Source: Lichenostomus cassidix
Lineage: Eukaryota; Chordata; Aves; Passeriformes; Meliphagidae
Reading direction: 5' to 3'
Assembly: GCA_008360975.2 (NCBI GenBank)
Contig: CM039183.1
Location: forward strand, 41,965,850 to 42,029,849
DNA length: 64,000 nt
Part shown: in pieces, positions 23,688 to 38,600 of the stretch
Layout: each line of letters opens with the position of its first letter
Numbering within the stretch: the stretch's first letter is position 1
Position numbers and translations under genes: made by a program
Notes under the pieces: model-generated
The model's database searches: none
The model's input: only the letters and a program-made list of their open reading frames with translations
What the model was told of the DNA's origin: nothing

Positions 23688-26600
23688 CTGGTTAACAAAG
23701 AAACAAGTTCAGCAAAGGGAGTAGTTGTGATGACAGCATTTATTTTTGTTGTTAATATTTCTATGCAAGTCATAACAGCTATATTTTGTTGAGCTCCCTG
23801 ATTCATTCTGACAGCTATCAAGTGTAAGTTAATTCCCCAAATATGCTCCAACTACTTCATTCATTCTGAGAAAATACTGCAAGCTAAAAAGAAAACGAAA
23901 CGTTACTTTAATAGAAAAGTTATAGTTTACTCTATTTAACAAAAAAAAAAAAAAAAAAAAAAAGAAAAATCAAGCATTATAAGAAGCTTTAAGCTATAAA
24001 AATAAAATCATATGTGAGAGTCCAAATTGAAAGTCATTGATTTCAAGCATATGTTAAGGAAGAAAAATATCTTCTTTCAAAACTTTCCTTACATTATTTT
24101 TTTTTTTTACTAAAACCAGCCTCATTTCTATCATCCTGGCATGGTCCCCTGCTCAGAAATTAGACACAAATCAAGTCACTGCTACTTGAGCAAGACAGCA
24201 CAAGGCAACAAGGATGACAAAACTGGAGTGCTACCTACTTTGCAATAGTGCTTGTGTACCTGTCCCTATCCTTTGTTAAATCCAAAGTACCATAAATGAA
24301 GATAAAGTGCCTCCTTCTTTCTGGGATGTGACTGTTTGTAGGACAGCTGTTCTGGAGTAAAGACCCATAAACTAGTTAGCTTTGGGCCAATTTCTTCACA
24401 TAACCATTCCCACAGGACCTTCTACACCTGGGTGTTCTGACCAACCACTGAGCTCTCCTGTCTAGTTCAACTGATACTTCTTTCAAGCCCTTGATGAACT
24501 CTGTGTAAAAATGAAACCATTAAAACTGGGGAGTAGTTATGGTGCTAATGGTCTCTTACCTTTCTCAGGTCTGTCTGTAGCTGCCGGAGGATGACTTCTA
24601 GCTGGTTTACTTTTCCAGTCAGAGTACTTGGAGCATGTTCCCTGTAAAGTAAACCACTGCCTTCACTCTGAGTTAGTTGTAAACATTTTCTTCCCAGCTT
24701 TAGCAGAGTTACACTTTTAGTAATAGCAAAGGAAACCAATCGGTTTAGGTATAGTTAGGAAAATAGAGATGAAACCATCATCAGCAAAAGACTATTATTA
24801 GACCATAAATCCAAACCTGCAATTTCTGAAATATGACACTGCTTCTCATGCAAAGACTTTAAGAAGGAATGTTTTAGGAATGATTTGCACATAACCTCAC
24901 AGTGCAAGTCACACTCATTGCTCTATGGTGTGCAGGCACATTGGTTAACAAGCTGCTTTCTGATAAGGACTGTACCAATCTTAAGCAAAATGCAGCAGCA
25001 GTTACTGCAAACCAAAAGAGCTATAAAGAGTTCTTTTGTCTGCTGTGCAGTAGTGTCATTTTCAGTAAAGGATAAACCTATGGCTTAATGGAGACAAATA
25101 TTTTGTTTAAAGGTCAAAACGCATAAAATATTGCCACAGGTTAATCACATGCATGACTGAAGGGAAATACTGAGAATAGCTTCTGTTTTCTGAATGACAA
25201 TGAGCACTGTGGGAGACAGTTTCATGTACATTATAGATGCAATTACCCATCACGTGAGTAATTGTGTATAAAGGAGAGAAGGTGAGGAGAGAGGCTTTAC
25301 ATACAAAGCTGAATCAGCTGCTTCATGCAATTGCACAAAGCTGACAGGTTTGCTGAGGCTAAAAGGGGAACATCTTTAACAGTCTTGCAATCCTTACTGA
25401 TCATTAGCCTGTGGAAAGATGTGGACTTAGAAGTCATTACAATAAATGTGCTTTACCATGTAAGCAAGCTAATTTGTGTAAAATTGGTTCAAATTAAAAA
25501 GTGATAGTCTAACAAGTAAGAAGACTTTTCCCTCCATTTCCCATTCTTCCATTCCTGCAACTGAAGAGCAAAACTAATCCAAGATGTGTTTTTCTTTTAA
25601 TGCATGGTTGTGGGAAGATTATACTGCTGAATCTGTATAACAAGTACAATCTGTAAGTTAACAAGTATAGTCCTTAGAGCAGGAAAGGCTTATGGAGAAA
25701 AAAAAAAAAGACTAATTTCTCCCAGAGCACTGGGAAGAATTTGAAGAATTGGGTAGCTTGGCATAAACTCTGCAGTCTTCAGTCACACATTCTCTTGATG
25801 AATTTACCTCTGCATAAGTGAAAAATCATGGTTTTGTAACTAGCAAGTAGTTGCAAAGATAGGATAGACCCTGTTCCAAGGTTTGAGACATTTGCTGCAG
25901 ATCAGGTTATGACATCCTACAGAACTGAGCTCCTGTAATTGGTTCTATTGAAATGAAAACAGAAATAAGCATAACACAAATTATTGGTATAAAGGAGGAA
26001 TACAGTGAGAAATTTGATTATCTGAAACTCTGCATCTAACCCTGATCTGCATTGCAAACCTATTACAGTGAGAGAACCTTATCTGACTATACTACAAATT
26101 TTCTAGACAGAGATGCTCAGAAGTTAATTCCAAGAAACAATATTCTTTAAAATTAATGAAATGATCAGTCAAGGCAAAAAGTCTGCCATCAAGCAGCCAT
26201 GAAACATGCATACAGGCATTTTGACATGCAACATTAAGAAAAAAATCTCTCCTTAAAATACTTCTGTAAGAAATATGTTTTAATTCCAACATACCCAGCC
26301 TCCTCAAGAAAATCTTTTCCATCTGGGGGACTCTCATCCAAAGGTAACTCTTGTGTTCCTTCCAAGCCCTGAGCTTGCTGCATATCATTCAAGGTGCAAA
26401 AAGATGCTACTCTCTGATCTGTAAAAAAGTAACATAAGGATACATATAAAACTGGACGAAACAAAAGGCTATGTTACAGTCATTATCTTGGTTCAGTTAG
26501 CAAAATGGATGTAGATTCCTACATTTCAGCTTTGAAGATAATCAGCAGATGTATGTACCAACTAGTTGGCTTCCCCACACCTGCATCCAAAGGCAACCCC

Positions 26601-29600
26601 AAAACAATTTTTGATGTCAATCAGCAGTATGACAGTTTTGTCTGGACCAGTTAAAGCTGATATGAACAGTAAATTGGTCTTGATGAAATCTGCAGAAAAC
26701 CCTTTCAGAATTCAGGGCCACAACCAATGACAGTAATAATTCAGCAAAAAGATTTGCATTTTTTCCATGGACTTTAAGCCCTCAGATTCCTCAGAATTCT
26801 GCACTGCTCATTTCGTACTGCTTTACTGTCTCAAGCATTTGCAGAACCTGATGGTAATCTGCATACTTAAAAACCAATAAATTCATACTATTTTTATCAA
26901 TTGAGATTTTATTATATATATTGCTAAGGCACACTATTATCTGCATTGAATTTCCCTGGAACATAATCTAACAAGCACAGATGTAATTACCTATGGATAT
27001 ACAGTGTGGTTGCCAAAATACATCAGTCACCACATAATAGAAGTATGCCATGCAGATCATCATTGCACAGAACAGGAGTAAATGATGCATTCATTAGGAT
27101 TTAATTTGTCTTCTTAAAAAAAAACAAAACAACAAAACAACAAAACAACCAAAATCCATATTCTGTGGAGATTGATTTAGCTTATTTCTGCCAAACAAAA
27201 TCCATGTCTGCAGGCTTGTGTGAATTCTGGCCACAACATGCCTGCCTTGCCCTTTCTCCCCTTGCTCTACCACCCCACCAGGCCCAAAGCTTGCATTATC
27301 ATGCAAACGTGCAAACAGAGGAAGTATTAAAAAGTTTACAAAAGGCAAAAGCCATCAATCCCAGACCATCACCTAGAAACGGCGTGTGATGACAGAACGG
27401 CCCAAATTCTTCATCTGAGTCAAAACCTGGAATAAGATTTAGAATGTTCCTATAAACAAGACAGTCCATCTCCACTGGAGCAGCTGTGGCCCTGGGGCAG
27501 TGCACTCAGTGGGATGTTCCCCGTGCAATTCCTGCTGGAGCTCATTCCCAGCCTTGCCAGGCCATTTCTACACCATCACAGTAAAGCACGAGGTGTCACA
27601 CCCCACGTCCTAAGAGCAACACCCAGACCTGTGACACAGCACGACAACTTGGCAGGATACGTACGAGGACAACCCTTCAAACTCTTCAGGACACACACAG
27701 TGAATACGGGCCAGGTATTTCCAAATAGGAAGGACATTTTAGTTTAACAGCTCCATCAAACAAAAATAGGAAATCCCTAAAAAGCTCTTTGTCACTTTAA
27801 AAAATCCCTTCAGTATAGCATAGATCGTCAATTAGTTCTATAATATAATGTACAAAAGTTGCATGTTGTATTTTGCCTAATTTTAAAGACTGCAGCTCAC
27901 TTCCCCTGCTTTTATCCTTATTTATGACTAGTGATGAATCTCAGCCAATACGGACATGACTTTTCCATATGTGCTGACAATTAGGTAAGAATGTAATTTT
28001 AAACACATAATCAATGACATCATTTACAGATTTGAAACCTACTAAGTTAAATAGATTTACTTAGTATGGATAAACTAAAGTTGGTTTCCCAGAAGAAAAA
28101 CACAGTATGTAGGCCAGGAACAAGACAATGTAAACAAGCAGTCTGAAGTACACAGATAATTATTGGTTTCACCTTCATATTATTAACATTTCCATTGTCA
28201 CTTGGTAGAAACAAAGGAACAAATGTTATGGTATCGGTATTTTCCTATGGCAAACAAAATGTGACACTGTGTCTCAGAAGAAATTCTGTTGCAATATTAA
28301 AAAAAAAAATCCACATTTTTCTCCCTCTGATGACTAAGCTTAATGAGTCTGGCCACTTGTCTGGTTTATTTTGTCAGCTGAGGAAGTGCTTTGTCAGTTT
28401 GAGCTCCACAACATCATTTTAAAGCACCTTTTTCTTGATGGATAAAAACAGGTGCAAAACCAGGTACAAGCAGCTATTAATGAAATCACATTATGCCACT
28501 TTTAAACACAGTATTTTAAAATATTTTTCTATTATTTCAACACACGCCAAAAATCTAAAAATGTGTGCTTGCAATGAAGTATAATGTGTGGATTAACTTT
28601 TCCTCCCTTGTATAATCTCTAATGAAGTTCAACTCCACTTAATTTAAAAATAATATTAATACTTAGAGTAGGAAATAAATTGTAAAACCTTTTCTATTTT
28701 TGTAGTATAACTTAGACGTATTTCCCCATACTCATGTCTTTCTAAAATATGAAACCATACTCTCACATTCACAAAGTGAGGACAAAAGTCACTACACGGC
28801 CACTTATAATTTAAAATCTCAAATTATGCAACATTCTTGATAAATCCCTGTGTTACTCTTCAAAGATCAGTTCCTTCATTTTCCAAAGCCAAGTTAGTGT
28901 CAAAATCATTCTCTGAACAAGTTAATAACACAATAAAATCTCTCTAATAACTAGTACAACTAGTTCCTGAACTAGGAAAATATTTTGCCTTTGAATACTT
29001 TTCAAGTATTTTTCTAGACCATTTTTATTTTCAGTAACTATATAATATGTAAATATTCATGCTTAGCAGCAGCTTCACCGATTTACTATTTAATTCAGAA
29101 TTGTGGCAAAGGCTGAACTTGTGCTTCAAAGAGCAAAATCTTTCTACTGATTTTTGGTTTATTCATTCTTAACAGAATTGGCTTGAGTCCTTATTAATAA
29201 AAATGAAAAAGTCACCTTCACCCACAGCTAGTTTTTATAAAGAAAAATCAAGTGTATTTCTGGGTATGATGCTGTAGACCTATGTTCTGCTTCTTCCAAA
29301 TTACAGGGACCCCTCCTATTCAATTGAGGTGACAAGAATATACAAAACAGAAGAAAATATATGCAAATCTCAGAGCTCCACTTTTTTAACTGAGATGTCC
29401 CTGCCAAACTCCAAATAGAGCCCATCCACAGAAAACTGTTTGCAAAAAATATATTTGTCTTTATATCAATAGTTTTAACAATAGCCGACTTAGCAAGACC
29501 AAAGATAAGACATAAATTCATGTTTTAATTTACTGTAACAGAGTGGTACAACTGTAACCACTAAGAATTTGAATCTGGATTTCCATTGTTCCAGACCACT

Positions 29601-32600
29601 AACAGAGGCCAGGAAAAACTCCAGGCAATTTTGGTGTACTGGAAATCTGAAAAGGCTAAAATGAGTAGAGTGCATTAAGCCACTCTCTCATTGTTAAGGT
29701 AAAGTCTACCCACAAACATACACTGACATATGCATTGAAGCAAAAAGAGTTACACATGCATGCCCTTGAAATCACCAAATGTTAACTAAATATTTTCATT
29801 TTTTTCTTTTTCTAGCAGTTTAACACACTACTTTTGTTAAAATAATTAGCTGTCATGCTAAATGATTCACTTCTTTCTCATTATGTTATGTGTAGCATTA
29901 CATTTAGCTATGAAGATTTATATCAAAATATTAAAATAACATTAATTATTATAGCACAGATGTTTCTGCAAAGATAAATTTGCATTAAGGAACATTGCAT
30001 TCTGATTGGCACCAGTAGACGTTCATAAAAATCACCTGGAAAAAAATCAGGAGTTGAAACCAACAATTTTAATGAACATCAGAAGGACTAACCTAGGCTT
30101 TTAATGCTCACAATATCACTTAGCAAACACTAAACAGCTTTTAAAAAGCAAAATAAATCCAGTTTGAAGTAGTACCAATATTACATAGTTCTATTAACAA
30201 CAATATTGAATATTTTTATGTGTGTCAGTTCTCTTTTATAATTACAGCAGCAGGTATGGACATCCAAAAATGCTTCTCCTTTTAGTCCTCAAAAGATGGA
30301 AAAGATCTAAAAAGTCATCAGCATCACAATACACACATTGAAGGCCAGTCCTTCTTCCCTAACTTGGAGATCTATTGGAAGGATAATATCAAAAAGAGAA
30401 TAAAAAATTAATTCTCTTATTTTCCCTTAGGCTTTTCTGAGATTTCTTTGCTCTCCTTTTTCAAATTTGTCTTTCAAATTTATTCTGTAAATCTCCATAT
30501 CTTTATCTTTACTCAGTCCAACAGGCTTTCTTTCTTTTTGCTTCTTTAACTTTTTCATTTTGGTTTTTTAACTTCTCTTTTTTCACCCCAACTGCCCTCC
30601 CTCCTTTGCTGTGCAGTCACATCCAGTCCTATCTATTTTTTATTGCTTGCTTCAGGGGTGGATACAAAAACATTACAACAGAGTATTTCCATCATGTCAA
30701 CTGCCCCTGGGTTCCTGTGTCTCTGCAGTTCCCAACGAAATAAGAGACAGGAACTGGAAGCAGCCTATCCATGTATGACAGAAATGGAAGGATTCCCCTT
30801 GCTAGTGACTGGACCGATGTTAGCATGCATGCAAAATAGCATCTCTGGAGAAACATCAGAGTCAAAACTATGTCCTCCAAAGGAAGGCAGTGTGGGGTGT
30901 TAAAATAATGCTGTGCTGTGCTGTGCTCCAGCTGATGGATGCTGACCCTCCACAGAGGCAGCTCATGCAAAACCCCTCCTCTGATGCATCTTCTGGACCC
31001 TGTGGAGCTAATGCCTGCACAGCTCCCCATTACACTATGAAGACCTGTCTTAGCAATAATAGAAAATCTTCAGAAAAAAGTTTGAAGTGAACATTCAGCT
31101 TCCTACAAAAATTCTTGTCAAATAAAAGCAGTGAAAATTAAATCCTCACAAAGTGAAAAGAATTATCATCATACTTTCAATTAAAAATGAAACAAAAATA
31201 ATAGCTTCTTCCACTCTCATGGACCAGTTTAAAAACTGCTGTTCTACACAGGACCAAGGCTTCAGTTTAATAAATGCTAATATAAATAAACAACCTTGTC
31301 CACTCTTCATTTGAGAGGATGGAATAAAGTGAAAAACGAGACTGCTGCTCTTGTTACACCCATAAGTAAACTCTGAGCACAGATGATAGCAAAAATCTCG
31401 CTACTATATATAATTCTTCATGAAATTGATGCCCACAATTTAAGCACACAAAAAGTCTACATCTAACATTAATCTGCTTCTTAAGACAAACTGATGAAGG
31501 ATCACGAGGCCTGTGTTAGGGATGTTGAACTGATCAAATTATGTAAATTGTCCACATATAATCTGGAGAGATCACAAGAGAAAAACTCTGACCTTGGAAT
31601 CAGATTGGTAATCCTAACAAACTGATAGTAATAAAAGACATTTTACAAAGAAAAATTAAAATTAAGTCTAGTATCTAGGTTCTAGAAGAGAACACAACTT
31701 CAAAATATCAGGCTACTAAAGCCAAACTAGAAAAAAACCTCTAATTTCACAGATTCACTATTAAAAAATTCTTATCTTTTTAGTGAGCCTTTTCATTGAA
31801 AGTGGGGGGGCAGGTGTGTGTTTACTTTTGGGTTTTTTTATATGTGCCTACATGAAATGTGATCCCATTTCCACTCAATTAAAAAAAAAAATCAGAACAG
31901 TTTTATATTCAGAACTGGATAAACTTTAGAATCATGCACTCTTTTTCTCATTGATAGAATGCAGAACAGTAGTTACAAGCTTTTTTTAAATAGGAAGCTG
32001 AAGCAAGTTCTAAGTCAACAACATTAAAACACATATGGAAACTGCATCTGCTAATTCATATCCAACACATTTCCTTACAGTGATTTTTCATGACATGCCT
32101 ATTAGTTATTCTTTTTTAAACAACTTTCAAATCGCAAGACATAGGATAAAGTTGTTTACGGGTTTAAAAATTCCATTCCTTGCAAAAGTTTCTAATTGCA
32201 GCATTATGAATTTAGTCAAAATGTTGTATAAATCATCTAACATACACACATACAGATGTCTTAGTGTATATTCTGTAGAGTCCTAAACAGAAAAGAATGA
32301 CATCCCTTCATATAAATATAGATTGTTATTTACTACTCAAATTCTTACAATAATTCAAAAAATGTCCAATAAACAGCTTCTATCTCACAACTCAGACTAC
32401 CAGTTCTTCAGCATTATCTACAGATATAGCTAAGTTATTTGCAATTTAAACCCAACCAGTGAATACCCTTCCTCCCTAGGATAGAGCACTGTGGGTTAGC
32501 TACATTGTTCTACCTCTCATTCTCAAATTCTAATGTAATTACACTTACATAACACTTACCAAAGCGAAATTATTTTCACCATGATACTAGATAGTAAAAA

Positions 32601-35600
32601 AAATGAAAATCTATTAGTTTTCAAAGAAAGCTAAAAATACAGGAGCATAGTTGGTACAGAATGATCTTTCAGTCAGCTGAACTCAAAAATTTTATTAGCT
32701 TTTAAAAATATTCCTCAAGTACAAAGTTACAGAGCTAGTCATTTATGATCCAAATCTTTTTTCAGTAGTTTAAGATGTCAGTAATAAATATCAGGGTGTT
32801 CCCTGAGCGATCAAACATAGAAATGCATGGGAAGGGCTGTCAAGATTCTGAGTGTCACAGCATTTCCTGCCAGCTACCACAGCCATGTTTGAGTAGTACT
32901 GAATAGTAATAAATGCACATACAATTAACCAGGTCAAGAAATGATACAGTTCTTCAAATTCCTAGTTATCACTGTTGGTTTGGGTTTTCACAATGCCATT
33001 TTAATTAGTATAGCAAGCAGCTCTGAAGAGCTTTTGGTCAAAGTGAACTTCAATCACTTCAAACTTTGAATCAAGCACCACTAAACTGATTTCCACTGTT
33101 GCTTTTAGTTAAAAAAGACCCAAGTCACTAACTTCACAATCAGTTCTCATGAAGTTAAGACCTTCATCTTATCTGATGATGACTGTGGTAACGTCATCCT
33201 AATTCACAGATACTTTTGACTTTCCATACATTGAGTAATGCAAGCAACACCAGTTAATAAACGTCAAGACATTTCAGGACAGCACAACAACGTAAAAAAC
33301 CACCTCTCAGAAGCAACAAAACACAAAACACTCAACTGTGTATATTCATATAAACATGCAAACCAACATCCATTTTCTCTGCTTTGACATTAAGTGTATG
33401 AGGTTTTCTAAGCGGATGAAGTTTTCTCCTTAGTTAATCTGGTTCCATAATTGAATAAAGCAAACCTGGTCTATATCCTGCACCTCAAGTTCTGCTGCTG
33501 GAACATATAGTGTGTATTTCTGCTGGTCTTCAAGGGATCATGAAAACTGAGAGGGACTGCAACACCATTTGGACTACACATGCCACTTTATTAACAACAC
33601 AATAAACTCAGGGAAGTGTTTCTCCCAGTTTAATTTTAAATATCTAATTTAAATGCTTTGAATCTCTCTTACAAACACCTGATTTTTCAACTGATTAAAG
33701 GAGGAACTTAGGCACTAAAGTGGAGGAATTGCATCTAAAACAGATATTGAAAGTATCATGAAGATTGCAAATTTTCAGTGACAATCTTCCACACTGAGAA
33801 TTGATACTGCCGAAAGAACTGAAGGGCTACAGAGGCAAACACTGGATTTTTGTAATTCAAAATGTGGCTATACAATATATATTAAAAAAAAAAAAAAAGA
33901 AAAGTTTGTGCACTGAACATTGATCTTTATTCAAATTTTCCTGTTACCTTCAAACGCTCGTGCAGCATCTACCAGGTGAGACCAGTCTAGCCCTGTGGCA
34001 GTGTCTGGCAGGGGCATCAGGCCAGGATCATTGAATTTGGCTTTATCAGATAAGGACCCATCTGAGAACCAGAATTCATCTAAACAATAAACACAATAAT
34101 TAGTCTTCCTATAACAATTATGTACAATTAATTTTGAAGCTACTATAATGATCTGTAAAAAATATATAAGCTAAGAGTGCTTATCTTCATTTCTCTAGTG
34201 TCTGTGTTTTCCTGTTCAATACTCAGTATGGGTGGAACAATTTCTAAATGTTGGCAAAGTAAGATGGGAAGGTTTCTAAAGGGTTTTTTTTTTGGTGCCA
34301 CTTTGCATATGATGTGTCCCTCACATTTCCATATAGACACTGTGTGAGTAGGCAACATCCATTCTTAAAGCATAGCATATTAAACCTGAGCACTGAACAG
34401 AAAAGTTGCTAGATATACAAAGTTATATTTGTGAAATGACATGCAAGATCTTTACATGCAGAGTTTTACTCTGAAACTGAAAATATTCCTGTTCCAGAAG
34501 CAATTAAAAAAATATCACCTCCTTTTATTTTAATGCATTTGTGAATTCAAGCCTATATCCAAAACACCCTTTTACACTGAAAATATTACCCTTTCAGTTT
34601 AATATTCGAAGTTGTATCTCTGAGGATGTAAGACTTGTATGAGATTTCAGAGTGAGCTGTAACATGTTGTATACTGTACACAGATAATATATTAAATGAA
34701 ATGTATACACTATAAATTGCTCAAACAAACCTTTCAGTTTTACAGACTTCCAGAAAGGTATCACAAACATACATTTTAGTAGAGGAGATGCTAATTATCA
34801 CAATTATCTTGCATAGCTTCACATTTTCCTTATCTGTCCATAGCAGCCTTCACTCTGATCAATGTGAACATGTTAAAAAGAATTCTGAACAGGCACACAG
34901 AGTTTCTTAAAACTGAACATAAACAAAAACTACTATTTGCGATCACATTTCATCTTAACCATAAAGCCAGCAATGGAATATAATAATTTTATCACATAGT
35001 ATAGTCAGGAAAAGAGAATTTTTGCTTCAAACATATCTGCTCCAATTAAACAATAAGATCAAAATACTAATTTTTCTGCAAATATTTCAGAAGGAAATTT
35101 CCATCTGGTTATTCCAGTGATTTAAACTATAATATGTAAGACAAGTATTTTTTTCCAGGAAAGGTCAAACATAAAAAACAATGAAGGAAGAAATGGATTC
35201 ATACAAGTGATACATTATAGTTTAAGGAAACGGCATGCTGTCATTGTCCTCATATTAATATCCATTTGACTTAAAGATCCTGACCTAAAAATCCAAAACC
35301 AGTAAGCTGTTACAAAGCATTCTACTGCAAGAGCAATGATTAAAGCATATCATATGCTCTATTCTTTGCGGAAATCTTGCTTAAAAAGAATACTGAATAA
35401 TGAAGAAAAGGAAAGTGAAAGAGGCTAATAATCATCTGTCAAAAATTAGAAGTCCCTGCAGAAGAGGCAAAAATTCTATTTACTGTGGAATTTATCTTGT
35501 TCCACAGTTACATGGCAGATGCAGTATCATTACACAACAGCTGGAAGTGGCTTCACAAAACCCTGTAGAAATATTCTTCTTAATACCTACCCTTAGTAGG

Positions 35601-38600
35601 TAAAAGTGGATGCTATATGAAATGGAAAATATAATATAGACATATATTCTACTCATATATCTGTACTAAGATTTTATTTTCAGTTCCTTATAAACATATA
35701 TAAAGCCATATAACCCTTAGGCTACCTTTGTGCAAATGCATTGAAAGCTGAAAGTCAGAGCAGTCTCTGAACTTTTGTATATGACTTGGGAATCATAAGA
35801 ACCTTATTTATGCAAGCACAAATGCTTCATACATCCCTGTTGTGGAAAACACACAGAATACCTCATTTGAAAGACTGGCAAGCCAGCTTTTGGTTCTAGA
35901 CCAGCAGGCAGGCCCTAAGGGATAGCCTTTGCTTTTGTGTGATCAGCCTACAGAGGCTGATTGTGAAACCTGTCAGGAAGAAGCCTGCTCCCAGCGTGAT
36001 TCTGCTGGCTTTCCAAATTGAAGTGTAGGAGTGATATATTCACCAGTAGTCATCCTTCATTATGCATTGTCTCTGTGAGAACCTCACTTCACCTTAGGGT
36101 GGATCCTATTCAGTCCTGCATAAGCCCTGACAGAGCCACTCAACTGCAGAAAGCCTGCCAGAGTAGAGATTTGAATATTGATAGCTCTGAAAATGCAAGT
36201 GCTTGTGCTGATGGCTGAAATCCTAAGTGGTATAACTGAACAGGCATGAGTATGCCACCACAGAATAATTCATTTTCAAGACATAAACTGTGTTCCTCTG
36301 CAATGGAGGAGGGGAAAGAGGGGGAAGAAGAAAAGGAATAAAAAAATCAAACATGAGCTCTAATGATATAGGCCTTGGTGCCTTTGAATTTCAGAGAATA
36401 TTGTTTGTGTTCTGGGAATGCTCTGGTGAGATAAATTATTTCTAGCCTCCTGTATTTGCATTTCTTCCCTGCTTGTCTTACCTTGCTTTTGCCTCACTCT
36501 TTCTGTGCATGACTGCCACATCAGTAGCTGTTGCCTGTTGTCTCCCTTTTTGATTTGTGCAGAGGTGGCAAGTGATGCTTAAGCATGCCCACCTCTGTGT
36601 GTCCAGGAGGATATGCCCAATCTAATAGGCCACTGCTTTACTGCACACAAGATTGGCTTTTGAAGCAACACCGTTTCCTTTGAGAAACATTTTCAGTGTT
36701 ATTTTCAGTTTTAAAGATTATTGTATTTGCTGTACTCCTTTAGGCTCAAACTAATTGATCTTATAGTTTAAGGTCCTTTCAGTTATGTCACTTCCTACAC
36801 TAAGGAATTTTATTTATTTTTATTATTGATGTATAAAACTATGAAGCATTTTCAAGAGTCCCTATTTTCAATAAAATTACATGGTCAGTTCAATTTCCAA
36901 CACATCTTTTGAAATTGATGGTTACTGGCCCCATATACATATTCAAAGAGTAACTAGTTATGCAGAAAGAAGATTCACCTGGCTTAACCTTTTTTACTTC
37001 CAAGACAATTATCCTGCTTCAGTCGGAACTGCTACTTTCATGCAGAGATTGTAGATCATGAAAAAACTATCTGCTAAGTACTCCTCACTTACTGTGCTCA
37101 AACTAGACATGTCCTTTAAAACGTAGATTATCTCCAAAGATGCTGCAGGTGAAGAAACATATCAAATCTCATGCAAACACAAATCCCACTCCCTGTGGGA
37201 TGTCTGTTTTTTTTTCCTGCAATCAGTAATTGTATCTCTAAAGTCCTCTTAAGCTACAGCTTCTGCCTGCTGAACCTTTTCCTTCTTTAGTATTGCCTAG
37301 GTTTGCCCAGAGTCTCCCTTCAAAGATGTCAACCTGCTCATATTGTGGTCCCAATAACTACTTTTTCCTTCTCTTCTGTTATTGAAGATAGTCTAATGTT
37401 CTAAAAAGGTAAACTATTCACTGTGTGAGAACATGTAATAGCAAATGTTCTCCTTTGGTTGTGTGAATTAATCAGTAGCCTTTATCTGCTCACTGAAAAA
37501 CTGATTTCCAAATTTCCCACATCACACATCACCAATACACAGCACTGCTCTTTCATTTTAATAGTGCTTCTTATCAGCAAGTTTAGTCTTGGACTGAAGC
37601 TAACATGGGTGGTAAGGCAGTTTGAAGATAAGACTTCCATCTATGAGCATGGTTGCAGAGACAGTTCCTGCACTTCAGGCAGCCTTTTCCCTGTGGCAAC
37701 TATAATCTGAGCACTTTCAGAATTCATCAGTGTATCACTCTACAATCTTCCCTTACTTTTGACTCTCTTCACTGCAACTATCCTGCACCTTGCTCGTTTC
37801 CTCATAGCACAGGAACATCCTGCCAGTTTATCTCTTAGGGAATTTTCTTTCCCCTCTCTTTTTCTGCTTCATAATAGAGAGGACCATGGTGCCTGCAGTG
37901 GAGTCAAATTGACTCCATGTGTCTTCAAGGGTTCCTGACTTACGTTACTACTCTAGTTCGGTATCAGTGGTTCTCCTTTTTTACCTTCTTTCCCTGCTCA
38001 TTCACCTGCCATGAATTTGCAAGAAGGGCACAGATTTGTACCTGTAACTACAAGCTAGAATCACTCAGCATGAACAACACTGTCTCAGTCACGGAAACCT
38101 TAATGTCCCTAAGGTAAAATTCCTGATTTCTTAGCTACCCAAATTCTCCTTTCTGGTTTAAGTTAAAAGTAAGATAAAATTAAGTGAATATTTATACATT
38201 TGTGTACTGTATGCAATCAACAGCACTCGACAGTCAGACTTTGCATTTCAGACTTTACTGAAAGCAACTCTTTTTTTCATATCACTTCTCCAGTGACAAA
38301 ACAATAATTAAAAAATCCTATAGCTTCACTTTTCCCACCATCTTCTTACAGTCAACAGCACACACAGATGAAGTTTCTGTTTCTATATTTGCGTGGTCAT
38401 TCTGTCTCATAATTCTGATTTCCCAGAAAACTGAAACCCTTCAGGGTTGTCTATTACTCCTTGGTTTTGGTACTGCCTTGCTTACCTATTAATCACACTC
38501 TTTTCCTTGCCAGAGGGGTCTCATGAGCTTTGGTGCTGCCACAGTCTTTCATGCTGGATAATAACGTGCAAGGATATATCTTTCTAAAATTAATTTCAGC

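Larger units (their letters stand above)
27427..33947 (-). other. SIPA1L2: SIPA1L2 intron (6,521 nt)
   Basis: Strongly AT-rich with a higher-GC patch near 27,480-27,720. Contains a pyrimidine-biased tract at 30,408-30,600, a TGTGC pentamer repeat near 30,911-30,928 and a 15-base A run at 33,884-33,898. No exon or interspersed repeat recognised. Confidence 0.75.
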
